33,814 bases of DNA from the NCBI RefSeq assembly GCF_014199685.1, contig NZ_JACHNZ010000041.1, forward strand, positions 1 through 33,814. Reading direction: 5' to 3'. The translations under genes were made by a program, and so were the position numbers. The notes under the pieces were generated by a model. That model saw only the letters and a program-made list of their open reading frames with translations, did no database searches and was not told the DNA's origin. Below are positions 25,101 to 33,277 of the stretch, in pieces (positions within the stretch are counted from its first letter, which is position 1; every line of letters starts with the position of its first letter). The DNA is from Sphingosinicella soli (GTDB taxonomy: Bacteria > Pseudomonadota > Alphaproteobacteria > Sphingomonadales > Sphingomonadaceae).

Positions 25101-25637
25101 CTCGAAGCCGGCCTCACAGGCGGCGATGCGCTCACCAAAGCGGTGGCGCACAATTACCACCGCCTGCTGGCGGTGAAGGACGAATGGGAGGTCGCGCGTC
25201 TCTATTCGCACCCCGACTTCCGTGCGGCGCTGGAGGCGGAGTTCGAAGGACCGATCCGGCTGCGCATTCAACTGGGCGTCTGGCCGTTCGCCAAGAAAGA
25301 CCCGAACAGCGGCAAGCCCATCAAGGGTGAGGCCGGAGCCTGGGTGCTGCAGGCCATGAAGGTGATGGCGCGCCTGCGGGGCCTGCGTGGAAGCTGGCTC
25401 GATCCGTTTCGCAACACGTCCGATCGCGTCCTCGATCGCCAGCTCCTCGCCCGGTACGAAGCCGATCTTGGCGCTGCGCTGGCCGATCTTGGCCCCGAAA
25501 CCCTGGAGACCGTCACACAGCTCGCGTCGCTGCCCCAATCGATCCGGGGCTACGGCCATGTGCGGGCGGCGCAGGCCCAAGTTGCTGCCGCGAAGCGCGA
25601 TAAGCTCATTGCGCAATTGGAAGTCGTGCGGCGATAG
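22146..25637 (+). CDS. Fused indolepyruvate/2-oxoacid:ferredoxin oxidoreductase
   Basis: 1163 residues joining the IorA- and IorB-like parts. The N-terminal pyrimidine-binding domain (NTGGYISGYRGSPLG) is followed by the TPP-binding domain with IGDGTLAHSG (about 500-510) and YNGFVSMTGGQ (about 530). A cysteine-rich segment, CEGCGDCGAVSNC (about 639-651) plus CNKDYSCVEGFC, would bind iron-sulfur clusters. The gamma domain starts at GGIGGTGVVTIGQTLA (about 735). It oxidatively decarboxylates aryl- or branched 2-oxoacids to acyl-CoA and reduces ferredoxin. The start is TTG 22146: AGGAG lies seven bases upstream and no ATG is suitably placed. A weak hairpin plus TTTT follows the stop. Confidence 0.93.
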   Translation: METALARDVETLDDRYRVKDGWVYMTGIQALVRLPLQQRARDDAAGWNTGGYISGYRGSPLGRYDMELWAADKALKDANIVFRAGLNEDLAATAIWGAQYVGTFPGAKVEGVFGIWYGKGPGVDRSGDVLRHANQAGTSPKGGVLCLAGDDHGAKSSSVANFSDTILMAVGIPVLYPSNTQELLDYGLHGIAMSRFSGCWVGMKVVTDVVEGGGSVYVGADAPAITMPEPPSQPRDPFGAGYNIRGFDMPLPQEDRLYNHKHAAVLAYARANQLNRIVAAPHGAGVGVIAAGKAWQDVLQALGRNSEAAGGEQSRFADLKLLKIGLVWPLDPQIVREFAQGLHTIVVVEEKRPVLEDQVRTILYGRADAPRLVGKSFEAGPFEPGRADVAFPNASEISPTMVADVLARVLGHDAPVAAQPVSPSAKVPGPTRVAGFCSGCPHNRSTKVPAGSRALAGIGCHSMALLVNPQQTTTWSHMGAEGVMWLGQQPFTAERHVFANIGDGTLAHSGYLAIRQAVAAQVPITYKVLYNGFVSMTGGQPVEGNLSPQQILAGFAAEGIRKMAVVTDEPDRYAGVSLPEGVSVHHRTAMDAVQREFREYSNVSVILYDQACAAERRRLRKRGKLPDPDKRAFINAAVCEGCGDCGAVSNCMSIEPLETELGRKRRINQGTCNKDYSCVEGFCPSFVTVEGGRLRRAAARVDTGAPSRPYPHALPEPDIAPLERVHSVLIGGIGGTGVVTIGQTLAVAAHLEGRYSSNLDVTGFSQKYGAVTSHVRFAPDPQMLHATRIGVGEADALIGCDLIVAASDEALASLPAGHGRAVVSTELVPTSDFARNPDWQVDPKALIARIEAAVGKAGLVLMNGQRLATALVGDPIGVNMFMLGAAWQCGLVPLGRAAIERAIELNGAAVPMNKEAFLWGRRAAHDLSAVEAYLHDRQPARVIPFVPRQTQGLDQIVAHRVEHLRAHSGETHVPAYTALVEKVRTLEAGLTGGDALTKAVAHNYHRLLAVKDEWEVARLYSHPDFRAALEAEFEGPIRLRIQLGVWPFAKKDPNSGKPIKGEAGAWVLQAMKVMARLRGLRGSWLDPFRNTSDRVLDRQLLARYEADLGAALADLGPETLETVTQLASLPQSIRGYGHVRAAQAQVAAAKRDKLIAQLEVVRR

Positions 25638-25640
25638 AGG

Positions 25641-25657
25641 GCCAAGCTGGCCTTTTG
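25641..25657 (+). terminator. Possible weak terminator after the oxidoreductase gene
   Basis: GGCCA (25641-25645) and TGGCC (25649-25653) can pair over a three-base loop and are followed by TTTT. The stem is only 5 bp, so the call is weak. The rest of the convergent gap to 25816 holds a 12-bp palindrome CCCGATATCGGG at 25686-25697 but no gene. Confidence 0.4.
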
Positions 25658-25816
25658 GGCTCCCCCTATGTCGGGAACACTATCGCCCGATATCGGGAAG
25701 CCTCTCCGCTTACCTATCTGGACAGCGCTGCCAGAGTCATGATCTGGGCGGAACACTGTACCGCAGTCACGCGTGTCCCCGTCGAGCTAAAGATTCCTGA
25801 ACCGAGGCAAGGCGGG

Positions 25817-28105
25817 TTACGCCTGCACCTCGACGAAACTGTCCAGAACCCGCTTTTCGCCCGCGTGGTCGAACGCGACTTCCAGCTTGTTGCCTTCGAT
25901 CGCCTTGATCGTGCCGCCGCCGAACTTCTGGTGGAAGACGCGCATGCCGATGGAAAGGTCGCGGCGGGGCGGGGCGCCGACGGTGACCGAAACCGGTTTC
26001 GCGTCGATCTGTGTCGCCGTGCGGGTGGGGCGGCCGTAGGTCTGGGCGCGCTGCCAGCCGGGGCCGTGGCCGCGCTGCGTGGCGCGGCTTACATCGGCGA
26101 AGGGATCGCGTTCGTCGAGCGCGGCGCGCCACAGCGAGGCGCCGCCGGAGAGCGAGGTTTCGGCTTCGATGTGCTCGCGGGGCAGCTCGTTGACGAAGCG
26201 TGAGGGGATGGACGAGGTCCACTGGCCGTAGACGCGGCGGTTCGCGGCGTGGAGGATCGTTGCTTCCTGCTTGGCGCGCGTGATGCCGACGTAGGCGAGG
26301 CGGCGTTCTTCCTCCAGGCTCTTGAGCCCGCCTTCGTCGAGCGAGCGCTGCGAGGGGAAGACGCCTTCCTCCCAGCCGACGAGGAAGACATGGTCGAACT
26401 CCAGCCCCTTCGCGCCGTGCAGCGTCATGATCGTGACCTTGGGTTCGTCGCGGGATTCCTCGTTGTCCATCACGAGGCTGACGTGTTCGAGGAACGCCTC
26501 CATCGATTCGAACTCTTCCATCGCGCGGGTGAGTTCGAGCAGGTTTTCGACGCGGCCCTGCGCTTCGGTGGAGCGGTCGGCCTGCCACATGGCGAGATAG
26601 CCCGATTCCTCGATGATGATGCGGGCAAGCTCCGGGTGGGGCATCTTGTCCGCGTGGTGCCCGCGCCAGCGGCGGAAATCCTCCGAAAGCTGTGCGAGCG
26701 CCTTGCGCGCGGCGGGCGGGATTTCGTTGGTGCCTGCAATGTCCGACGCGGCGACCGAGAGCGGTGCGCCCGTGGCGGCGGCGAACTGGTGGAGGCGCTG
26801 CAGGCTCTTGTCGCCGAGGCCGCGCTTGGGCGTGTTGACGATGCGCTCGAAGGCAAGATCGTCGGCGGGCTGGGCGACGACGCGGAAGTAGGCGAGGGCG
26901 TCGCGGATTTCGAGGCGGGCGAAGAAGCGCGGCCCGCCGATGATGCGGAACGGAATGCCGACGCGCACGAAGCGTTCTTCGAACTCCAGCATCTGATATT
27001 GCGCGCGCACGAGGATGGCGACGTGGTCGGCGGAAACACCGCGGCGCTGGAGGTTTTCGATCTCCTCGCCGACGCGGCGGGCTTCTTCGGGGCCGTCCCA
27101 CACGCCGAGCACGCGGATTTTTTCGCCGCTGTCGGCCTCGGTCCACAGCGTCTTGCCGAGGCGGTCCGCATTCTGCGCGATGAGGCCGCCCGCTGCGCCG
27201 AGAATGTGGCCGGTGGAGCGGTAATTCTGTTCGAGGCGGATCACCTTGGCGCCGGGAAAATCCTTCTCGAAGCGCAGGATGTTGGCGACTTCGGCCCCGC
27301 GCCACGAATAGATCGACTGGTCGTCGTCGCCCACGCAGCAGATGTTCTTGTGCTTTTGTGCGAGCAGGCGCAGCCACAGATACTGCGAGACGTTGGTATC
27401 CTGATACTCGTCGACGAGGATGTAGCGGAAGCGCGTCTGATACTGTTCCAGCACGTCGCGGTGCTTGGCGAAGATCGTCAGCATGTGCAGCAGCAGGTCG
27501 CCGAAGTCGGTGGCGTTCAGCGCCACGAGCCGCGCCTGATAGGCGGCGTAGAGCGTGCCCGCCTTGCCGTCCGCGAACGCCCACACCTCGTCCTTGGGCA
27601 AGGTCTCCGGCGTCCAGCCGCGATTCTTCCACTTGTCGATGACGCCCGCGAACTGCCGCGCGGGCCAGCGTTTCTCGTCGAGATCGGCGGCGGTGATGAT
27701 CTGCTTCAGCAGGCGGATCTGATCGTCGGTATCGAGGATCGAGAAGTTCGATTTCAGCCCCACAAGCTCGGCGTGGCGGCGGAGCATCTTCGCGGCGACG
27801 GCGTGAAAGGTGCCGAGCCAGCCCAGCCCCTCCGACACATCGCCGATGACGCTGTGCATCCGCTCGCGCATCTCGCGCGCCGCCTTGTTGGTGAAGGTGA
27901 CCGCAAGGATTTCGGAGGGCCACGCGCGCTGCGTGTAGATGATGTGCGCAAGCCGCGAGGTCAGCGCGCGCGTTTTGCCCGTGCCGGCACCCGCCAGCAT
28001 CAGCACGGGGCCTTCGGTCGTGAGCACGGCATCGCGCTGCGGCGCGTTCAGTCCCTGGAGATAGGGGGGTTCATCGCCTCGGGTCATGGGAACGGATACA
28101 CTCAT
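25817..28105 (-). CDS. uvrD: UvrD/PcrA-type DNA helicase
   Basis: 762 residues of superfamily 1A helicase. In order: NAPQRDAV (Q motif region), Walker A AGAGTGKTR (38-46), FTNKAAREM, Walker B VDEYQDTN (231-238), VGDDDQSIYSWRGA (258-271), LEQNYRS, TIMTLHGAKGLEFDHVFLVGW, and VGITRAK. The last 40 residues (VFHQKFGGGTIKAIEGNKLEVAF) form the Tudor-like C-terminal domain typical of PcrA/UvrD, which contacts RNA polymerase. It unwinds DNA 3'-to-5' in excision and mismatch repair. The start is taken as ATG 28105; ATG 28087 is an alternative, and neither has a strong ribosome binding site. Divergent from the AsmA gene. Confidence 0.95.
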   Translation of the reverse strand: MSVSVPMTRGDEPPYLQGLNAPQRDAVLTTEGPVLMLAGAGTGKTRALTSRLAHIIYTQRAWPSEILAVTFTNKAAREMRERMHSVIGDVSEGLGWLGTFHAVAAKMLRRHAELVGLKSNFSILDTDDQIRLLKQIITAADLDEKRWPARQFAGVIDKWKNRGWTPETLPKDEVWAFADGKAGTLYAAYQARLVALNATDFGDLLLHMLTIFAKHRDVLEQYQTRFRYILVDEYQDTNVSQYLWLRLLAQKHKNICCVGDDDQSIYSWRGAEVANILRFEKDFPGAKVIRLEQNYRSTGHILGAAGGLIAQNADRLGKTLWTEADSGEKIRVLGVWDGPEEARRVGEEIENLQRRGVSADHVAILVRAQYQMLEFEERFVRVGIPFRIIGGPRFFARLEIRDALAYFRVVAQPADDLAFERIVNTPKRGLGDKSLQRLHQFAAATGAPLSVAASDIAGTNEIPPAARKALAQLSEDFRRWRGHHADKMPHPELARIIIEESGYLAMWQADRSTEAQGRVENLLELTRAMEEFESMEAFLEHVSLVMDNEESRDEPKVTIMTLHGAKGLEFDHVFLVGWEEGVFPSQRSLDEGGLKSLEEERRLAYVGITRAKQEATILHAANRRVYGQWTSSIPSRFVNELPREHIEAETSLSGGASLWRAALDERDPFADVSRATQRGHGPGWQRAQTYGRPTRTATQIDAKPVSVTVGAPPRRDLSIGMRVFHQKFGGGTIKAIEGNKLEVAFDHAGEKRVLDSFVEVQA

Positions 28106-28174
28106 GATATGCTGTGATAGTCTCTATGATGCTGTCTTGGCCAGCGTGAAGAACATTTTGTGAACGGAAGCAAG

Positions 28175-31100
28175 ATGCGGAAGACATGGATCGGGTTCGG
28201 TGCGGTGACGGGAACGGCGGCGGTCGTTGCGATCGTGCCCTATTTCATAGACTGGAACTGGTTCAAGCCGCAGCTTGTTTCGGCCGTGGAAGAAGCGACG
28301 GGCTTCGACGTGGATGTGTCGGGCGACATCGGGTTTTCGCTGTTGCCCAGCCCGCGCCTTTCCGCTGAAGGGTTGACCGTTACGGGGTTCGGATCGAGCC
28401 GCGAGCCGCTGGTGAAAGCGGAAAAGCTCTCCGCCGCAGTCGCGTTCCTGCCGCTTCTCTCCAAGCGTGCCGAAGTGAAATACATTGCGCTCGAAACGCC
28501 TGTCGTGCGTCTCATCAGCTATGCCGATGGCACGAGCAACTGGTCCGATCCCGCGAAGGCGGAGACGGGATCTTCGGGCGGTGAACTTTCGATCGAGGAC
28601 TTCCGGGTCGAGAAGGGCACGTTCATCCTGCAGTCGCCGCAGGGCGAGCCGACGCGCATCGACGATATCGACATGAACGTGGCCATCGCGAGCGCTGCGG
28701 GGCCGTACACGGTGGAGGGTTCGCTGCGCTACGGCACCATGCCGGTGACGCTGAAGGCCGGCTACGAGCAGGGCGGCGTAAAGCTGGACGCGACGCTTGC
28801 CGACGCCGGGACAGTGGCCTTCGCGGGACGGATCGGCGAAGCGGAAGGCGATGCCGCCACACCCGTTTCAGGCAGGCTCACGCTCAGCGGTGAAAAGCTC
28901 GGCGACCTGCTTGCCGCGCTTAGCGGCGGCGAGGCTTCAAAGGCGCTCGCTTACGCCAAGCCCGTGCAGCTCAAGGCGACCGTCGACGGGACGATGGAGG
29001 CGCTTCGCATCGCGGATATCTCCGGTACGGTCGCGGGATCGAAATTCGGCGGCGCTTTCGATGTGGAACGCGGCGCGCGCACCGCGATCAGCGGCCGACT
29101 GGTCGTCGATGCGATCAATGCGGCGGACTGGATGTCCGACGCGGCGAGCGAGGATAACGAACCGTTCGAACTTCCCGAGACCATCGACGCCGACGTGTTC
29201 GTTCGCGTGAACGATGCGCGCTACGGCGAGATGCAGCTCGGGGCGGTGAATGCGCCCGTGAAGCTGGCGAACAGAGTGGTGACGCTGGGCGATACGCGGC
29301 TTGCGCTTGCGGGCGGGGGCAGCGCCGTCGTGCGCGGGCTGCTCGATGCGGCGGACGGCAAACCGCGTTTTCGCGGACGCTTCGGCACCAGCCTGCCGCG
29401 CCCGGCGCAGACGCTCGCGGCGTTCGGGACGGACGGTTACACGTCGCTGCCGCCCGCGACGCTCGGCGGCACGATCGAATACTGCGACGATACCGTGACG
29501 CTCGGCGACCTCCGCGGAACGCTCGATGGGAAGGCCGTCGGCGGCAAGGTTCATTATCCGATGGACGAAGCGCTGCCGATCGACGTCACGCTTGGCCTGC
29601 AGGGGCTGAACTGGGACCGCGTGGTTTCGAAAGAGTCCACCGCTGCATCCGGCGAGCCGTTCGCGCGGACGGTGAACTTCGACGTGCGGCTCGGCGAACT
29701 GCTGATGAGCGGGAGCCGCTACGGCGGCATCACCGCGAAGGGAAGCTACGGGGCCGACAAGGTGACGCTTGCGCAGGCCGTGGTGCAGGAGGCGATGGGC
29801 TTCGGCGTGACCGCGAAAGGCAGCATCGACAAGCTCTCCGCCGCGCGTGCCGCAGACCTCGCGCTCGGCCTTGCCGGCGAAGGCGTGAAAGGCGCCATCA
29901 CCGTGAAAGGACCGATGGCCAAGCTCGATATCGGCGGCGCGGTGAATTATGCGGGCGCCGAGATCGGCCTGAACGGCTGGGTGCGAACCGAGCCGGACGT
30001 TGCATACCAGCTCGCGGCAACCGCCAGGGCCCCCGAAGCGGGCGCCGTGCTGGCGAGGCTTCAGGACGAGCCGCGCGCTGCAAAGCTCGGCCCGCTCGAT
30101 CTCGGTATGCAGATTACGGGTGCCGGCGATACCGCCAAGATCACCGGCATCGCCGGCAAGATCGGCAACATGACGCTTTCCGGCGATGCGTCCGTGAACA
30201 CCGGCGGATCGGTGCCGGTGGTGAACGCCGTGCTGAAGGCGGGCGTCGTGCCGGTATTGGCGCTGATGGGCGACGACGGCACCGGCGCTGCCGAGGCGGC
30301 GGCCGGAAAGGGCGCGCGCTGGTCTTCCGAGCCGCTCTCGTTCGACTGGATCCGCAATTTCAACGGCCGGATCGCGCTGACGGCGGAGCGCGCGATCTAC
30401 GATGCCTACGTACTGGAAAAGCCGGCGCTGGCACTCGTCAGCAAGGGCGGAACACTCGATATCGAAGGCTTGAAGGGGGGGCTTTACGGCGGAACCTTCA
30501 CGGCGTCCGGCGCTCTGACCTCCGGCGACGCGCAGGGCATGGCGCTCAAGATCGCGCTGAGCGGCGTACCGGTCGAGCCGTTCCTGAAAGCGGCGATGGC
30601 AAGTACGCCAGCGACCGGCACGTTCGACATGACCGCGAGCATCTCCGCGCGCGGCCGTTCGCAGAAAGCCCTGATGTCGTCGCTTGCCGGGCCGGTGCGT
30701 ATGGCGGCAACGAACGGCGTGATCCGCAAGGTGAACCTGAAGGCGCTCGACGAAGAACTGAACGATCTGCGTTCGCTCGACAGCTTCGTAAGGTTCGCGG
30801 GCACCGCGCTGAAAGGCGGCGAGACGCAGTATCGCACGCTTGCGATCGACGCGACGGGCAAAGGCGGCCGCTTCAACATCGACAAGGTGACGAGCGACAT
30901 GGACGGCGGCAGTGTGACCGCGAAAGGCTATGTGGACATGGGCGCCTGGTATGCGGACAGCGTTGCCACCATCCGCCTCGGCAGCCACAAGGATGCGCCC
31001 GCGATCCCTGCCACCATCAAGGGGCCGCTCCCCGTGCCGGAGGTCAAATACTCGCTCGGCCCGCTGCAGGCCTGGTTCGGCAAGCGTATCGCGCTTGTCG

Positions 31101-31300
31101 GCATCAAGGCGGCGGTCGGCGGCGACAAGCTCGATCTCGGCAGCCTGATCGGCGGCAAGAAGCCGGCAGCCGCCGTGGCGGACGGTGAAACGCCAGCGGA
31201 AGCCGCGCCGCAGAAGAGCGTCGAAGACGAACTGGGCACCGCGCTCGGCAAGGGGCTCGGCAAGCTGTTCGGGAAGAAAAAGCCCGCCGAGGAGGAGTAG
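28175..31300 (+). CDS. AsmA family protein (inner-membrane anchored, large periplasmic domain)
   Basis: About 1041 residues. One N-terminal membrane segment (about residues 4-24) is followed by the AsmA N-terminal motif FKPQLVSAVEEATGFDVDVSGDIGFSLLPSPRL. A long beta-rich repeat region follows, and the C-terminal AsmA_2-type part contains GPVRMAATNGVIRKVNL and NIDKVTSDMDGGSVTAKGYVDMG. Proteins of this group form bridge-like beta grooves linked to lipid transport and outer-membrane assembly. The sequence ends in a charged, Lys-rich tail (GKLFGKKKPAEEE). ATG 28175 has GGAAG upstream; GTG 28160 is an in-frame alternative adding five residues. It is convergent with rsmD, with only nine bases between the stop codons. 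Confidence 0.9.
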   Translation: MRKTWIGFGAVTGTAAVVAIVPYFIDWNWFKPQLVSAVEEATGFDVDVSGDIGFSLLPSPRLSAEGLTVTGFGSSREPLVKAEKLSAAVAFLPLLSKRAEVKYIALETPVVRLISYADGTSNWSDPAKAETGSSGGELSIEDFRVEKGTFILQSPQGEPTRIDDIDMNVAIASAAGPYTVEGSLRYGTMPVTLKAGYEQGGVKLDATLADAGTVAFAGRIGEAEGDAATPVSGRLTLSGEKLGDLLAALSGGEASKALAYAKPVQLKATVDGTMEALRIADISGTVAGSKFGGAFDVERGARTAISGRLVVDAINAADWMSDAASEDNEPFELPETIDADVFVRVNDARYGEMQLGAVNAPVKLANRVVTLGDTRLALAGGGSAVVRGLLDAADGKPRFRGRFGTSLPRPAQTLAAFGTDGYTSLPPATLGGTIEYCDDTVTLGDLRGTLDGKAVGGKVHYPMDEALPIDVTLGLQGLNWDRVVSKESTAASGEPFARTVNFDVRLGELLMSGSRYGGITAKGSYGADKVTLAQAVVQEAMGFGVTAKGSIDKLSAARAADLALGLAGEGVKGAITVKGPMAKLDIGGAVNYAGAEIGLNGWVRTEPDVAYQLAATARAPEAGAVLARLQDEPRAAKLGPLDLGMQITGAGDTAKITGIAGKIGNMTLSGDASVNTGGSVPVVNAVLKAGVVPVLALMGDDGTGAAEAAAGKGARWSSEPLSFDWIRNFNGRIALTAERAIYDAYVLEKPALALVSKGGTLDIEGLKGGLYGGTFTASGALTSGDAQGMALKIALSGVPVEPFLKAAMASTPATGTFDMTASISARGRSQKALMSSLAGPVRMAATNGVIRKVNLKALDEELNDLRSLDSFVRFAGTALKGGETQYRTLAIDATGKGGRFNIDKVTSDMDGGSVTAKGYVDMGAWYADSVATIRLGSHKDAPAIPATIKGPLPVPEVKYSLGPLQAWFGKRIALVGIKAAVGGDKLDLGSLIGGKKPAAAVADGETPAEAAPQKSVEDELGTALGKGLGKLFGKKKPAEEE

Positions 31301-31309
31301 GATCAGGGC

Positions 31310-31852
31310 TTATACGGGCCGCAGAAGATGCAGTCGCGCCTTCCCCACGTCGCGCACGGCGTCCACGGTATAGCCTTCGGGCGCAAGCGTTTCGCCTCGC
31401 ACCGTTTCCACGCTGATCCACGCGCCGGGCGCTAGCCAGCCGCCACTGCGCAGCCCGGCGAGCGCGCGGTCGCCGAGACCCTTGCCGTAGGGCGGATCGA
31501 GCAGAACGAGATCGCACGCCATCGGCGTGGTGCCGGGCGTTTCAGCGCTGCGGGAAAGCACGATCGTTTTGTCCGTCGCGCCCAGTTTCGCGATGTTGGT
31601 CTTGATCGCGGCGAGCGCCGAGCGGTCGGTCTCCACGAATATCGCGTGCGCTGCCCCGCGCGACAAGGCTTCGAGTCCGAGCGCGCCCGTTCCCGCGAAC
31701 AGGTCGGCCACGTTCAATCCCTCGAACGTGCCGAGGCGGCTCGTCAGCATCGAAAACAGCGTTTCGCGCGCGCGGTCGGCGGTCGGCCGCGTTTCGGCGC
31801 CCTCAGGCGCCACCAGTGGCCGTCCGCGCCACGCCCCGGCAATGATCCTCAT
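31310..31852 (-). CDS. rsmD: 16S rRNA (guanine(966)-N2)-methyltransferase RsmD
   Basis: 180 residues, the usual RsmD length. The protein opens with MRIIAGAWRGRPLVAP and has TRPTADRARETLFSML, the SAM-binding motif I DLFAGTGALGLEALSRGA and the catalytic LLDPPYGKGL. It methylates G966 of 16S rRNA on the assembled 30S particle. Its ATG overlaps the stop codon of the rluB gene by four bases (ATGA, 31849-31852), so the two rRNA-modification genes are translated as a coupled pair. Confidence 0.95.
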   Translation of the reverse strand: MRIIAGAWRGRPLVAPEGAETRPTADRARETLFSMLTSRLGTFEGLNVADLFAGTGALGLEALSRGAAHAIFVETDRSALAAIKTNIAKLGATDKTIVLSRSAETPGTTPMACDLVLLDPPYGKGLGDRALAGLRSGGWLAPGAWISVETVRGETLAPEGYTVDAVRDVGKARLHLLRPV

Positions 31853-33027
31853 TTGGCGGGAAGGCGGCTCCGCAGCCGCGAGACAAGATCGTCGGGCACC
31901 TGTTCGACACCGCGAACGGGCAAATCTTCCAGTTCGAAGGGGCCGTAGCCGACGCGGATGAGCCGCGCGACCTGAAGGCCGATATGTTCCATAACCTTGC
32001 GGACCTCGCGGTTCTTGCCCTCGGTGATGTTGATGACGAGCCACGCATAGGCACCGGATTTGTGCTCGATATCGGCATTGATGGAGCCGTAGCGCACGCC
32101 TTCGATGGTCACGCCTTCCGCCAGCGCCTCCAGCGAACGCGCGTTCACATTGCCGAACACGCGTACGCGATAGCGCCGCACCAGGGCGTTTGCGGGCAGT
32201 TCCATCGCACGCTTGAGCTCGCCGTCGTTGGTGAGCAGCAGCAGGCCCTCGGTATTCATGTCGAGGCGGCCGATGGTGACGAGACGCGGCAGGTCTTTGG
32301 GCAACAGGTCGTAGATCGTCGCGCGGCCCTTGGGGTCGCGCGCGGTCGTCAGGCAGCCCGTAGGCTTGTAGAAGCGGTAAAGCCGCGTGGCGCTCGTGAC
32401 CGCGACGGGATTGCCGTCCACCGTGACTGCGGCAAGCGATGTCAGGTTGAGCGCGGGCGAGGTGAGGACCGTGCCGGAAACGGCGATGCGACCCTCCTCG
32501 ATCATGCGCTCGATATCACGGCGCGAGCCGACACCCGCGCGCGCCAGCAGCTTGGCGATGCGCTGCGGCGCGCCCGTGCGATGCGTTGCGGGCGCTACGG
32601 AGCTTTCGGCGCGCCGCGCCGGACGCTCGTCGGACCGTGCCGGGCGCTCGTCGGTACGGCGCGAGGGGCGGCCGTCTGCGCGGCGGGAAGGGCGTTCGTC
32701 ACCGTCGGGTCGGCGGCCCGGATACGGCCGGCGTTCACCCACGGGTTTACCGGGGCGTTCATCGGCGGTCCGCTCGCGGGGCGTCCGCTCCCGGGGGGGG
32801 CGTTCGCGGGGTGTCCGTTCCCGGGGCGGCCTCTCACGATCCGGGCGCGCGGCGCGGCGCTCGCCGGCACGCTCCCCGGCGCGCGGGCCGTCGATTGCAC
32901 GCTCATCAGCGCGGCTGTCCGAAGGAGGGCGCGGACGCCGGGGAGCGCCGTCGCGCGGCGGGCGGGCAGGGCCGCCGGCTTTCGATGGACGGCGGGGCGG
33001 CCCGGAACGGGTAGGAGGTTTCGACAT
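31849..33027 (-). CDS. rluB: 23S rRNA pseudouridine synthase RluB with long Arg/Pro-rich N-terminal tail
   Basis: 392 residues from ATG 33027. The first 150 or so are low-complexity and strongly basic, with repeated RERPPRERTP and DERPARR-like units, and are probably disordered. The S4 domain follows (PQRIAKLLARAGVGSRRDIERMIEEGRIAVSG), then the RluB/RsuA catalytic domain with RFYKPTGCLTT, the aspartate motif GRLDMNTEGLLLLTNDGEL and NITEGKNREVRKVMEHIG. It makes pseudouridine near position 2605 of 23S rRNA. Reading further upstream would run into the tRNA gene on the opposite strand, so MSKPPTRSG is preferred as the start despite a weak ribosome binding site. Confidence 0.93.
   Translation of the reverse strand: MSKPPTRSGPPRRPSKAGGPARPPRDGAPRRPRPPSDSRADERAIDGPRAGERAGERRAARPDRERPPRERTPRERPPRERTPRERTADERPGKPVGERRPYPGRRPDGDERPSRRADGRPSRRTDERPARSDERPARRAESSVAPATHRTGAPQRIAKLLARAGVGSRRDIERMIEEGRIAVSGTVLTSPALNLTSLAAVTVDGNPVAVTSATRLYRFYKPTGCLTTARDPKGRATIYDLLPKDLPRLVTIGRLDMNTEGLLLLTNDGELKRAMELPANALVRRYRVRVFGNVNARSLEALAEGVTIEGVRYGSINADIEHKSGAYAWLVINITEGKNREVRKVMEHIGLQVARLIRVGYGPFELEDLPVRGVEQVPDDLVSRLRSRLPAK
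32771..32830. repeat. Two imperfect 30-bp tandem units in the rluB tail
   Basis: Units 32771-32800 and 32801-32830 agree at about 25 of 30 bases and encode two copies of the decapeptide RERPPRERTP. Most differences are silent or conservative, so the peptide repeat is better kept than the DNA. Confidence 0.85.
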
Positions 33028-33095
33028 GCTGCCCAACTGAACCGGAAGCAGGGAATTGGCAAGCCCGCCACTTTCCGCTAGTGGCATGCCGCCGT

Positions 33096-33180
33096 GCCCC
33101 TGTGGCGGAATTGGTAGACGCGCTCGACTCAAAATCGAGTTTCGCAAGAAGTGTCGGTTCGAGTCCGACCGGGGGCACCA
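33096..33180 (+). tRNA. tRNA-Leu (anticodon CAA)
   Basis: 85 bases including an encoded CCA. The acceptor stem GCCCCTG (33096-33102) pairs with CGGGGGC (33170-33176) with one G-T pair. The D-arm shows TGGTAGACGCG, the anticodon stem is CTCGA/TCGAG around the loop CTCAAAA (anticodon CAA), a variable arm of class II type follows, and the T-arm contains GTCGGTTCGAGTCCGAC. The gene is followed within 160 bases by an integrase gene, so its 3' end is the probable attachment site. Confidence 0.96.
33156..33180 (+). other. Putative left attachment site (3' end of tRNA-Leu)
   Basis: Integrases of the DUF4102 group usually recombine at the 3' end of a tRNA gene and keep the tRNA intact. The T-arm/acceptor end of this tRNA directly precedes the integrase, so the core site is inferred here. 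The partner copy would lie outside the window. Confidence 0.4.
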
Positions 33181-33277
33181 GAGACCGTCCGTGGACGTCC
33201 ATTTCCGTCCGTCAAGTGACTGGTTTTCCTATATTATTTTTGCTATGGTGTCCGCACTTAATCGGGCAAATTCACCC

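Noticed and set aside
25767-27923. 718-codon frame on the same strand as uvrD in another phase
   Set aside because: Dominated by Arg/Pro/Ala runs and out of phase with the helicase, whose motifs are continuous.
26249-28117. 622-codon plus-strand frame opposite uvrD
   Set aside because: The minus strand encodes a complete helicase with all motifs; the antisense product is low-complexity and unlike any known family.
28937-30988. 683-codon minus-strand frame opposite the AsmA gene
   Set aside because: Rich in Arg, His and Gly as antisense shadows are; the AsmA gene is intact on the plus strand.
33028-33147. N-terminal extension of rluB to 33147
   Set aside because: It would read antisense through the tRNA-Leu gene; MSKPPTRSG at 33027 is a more plausible start.
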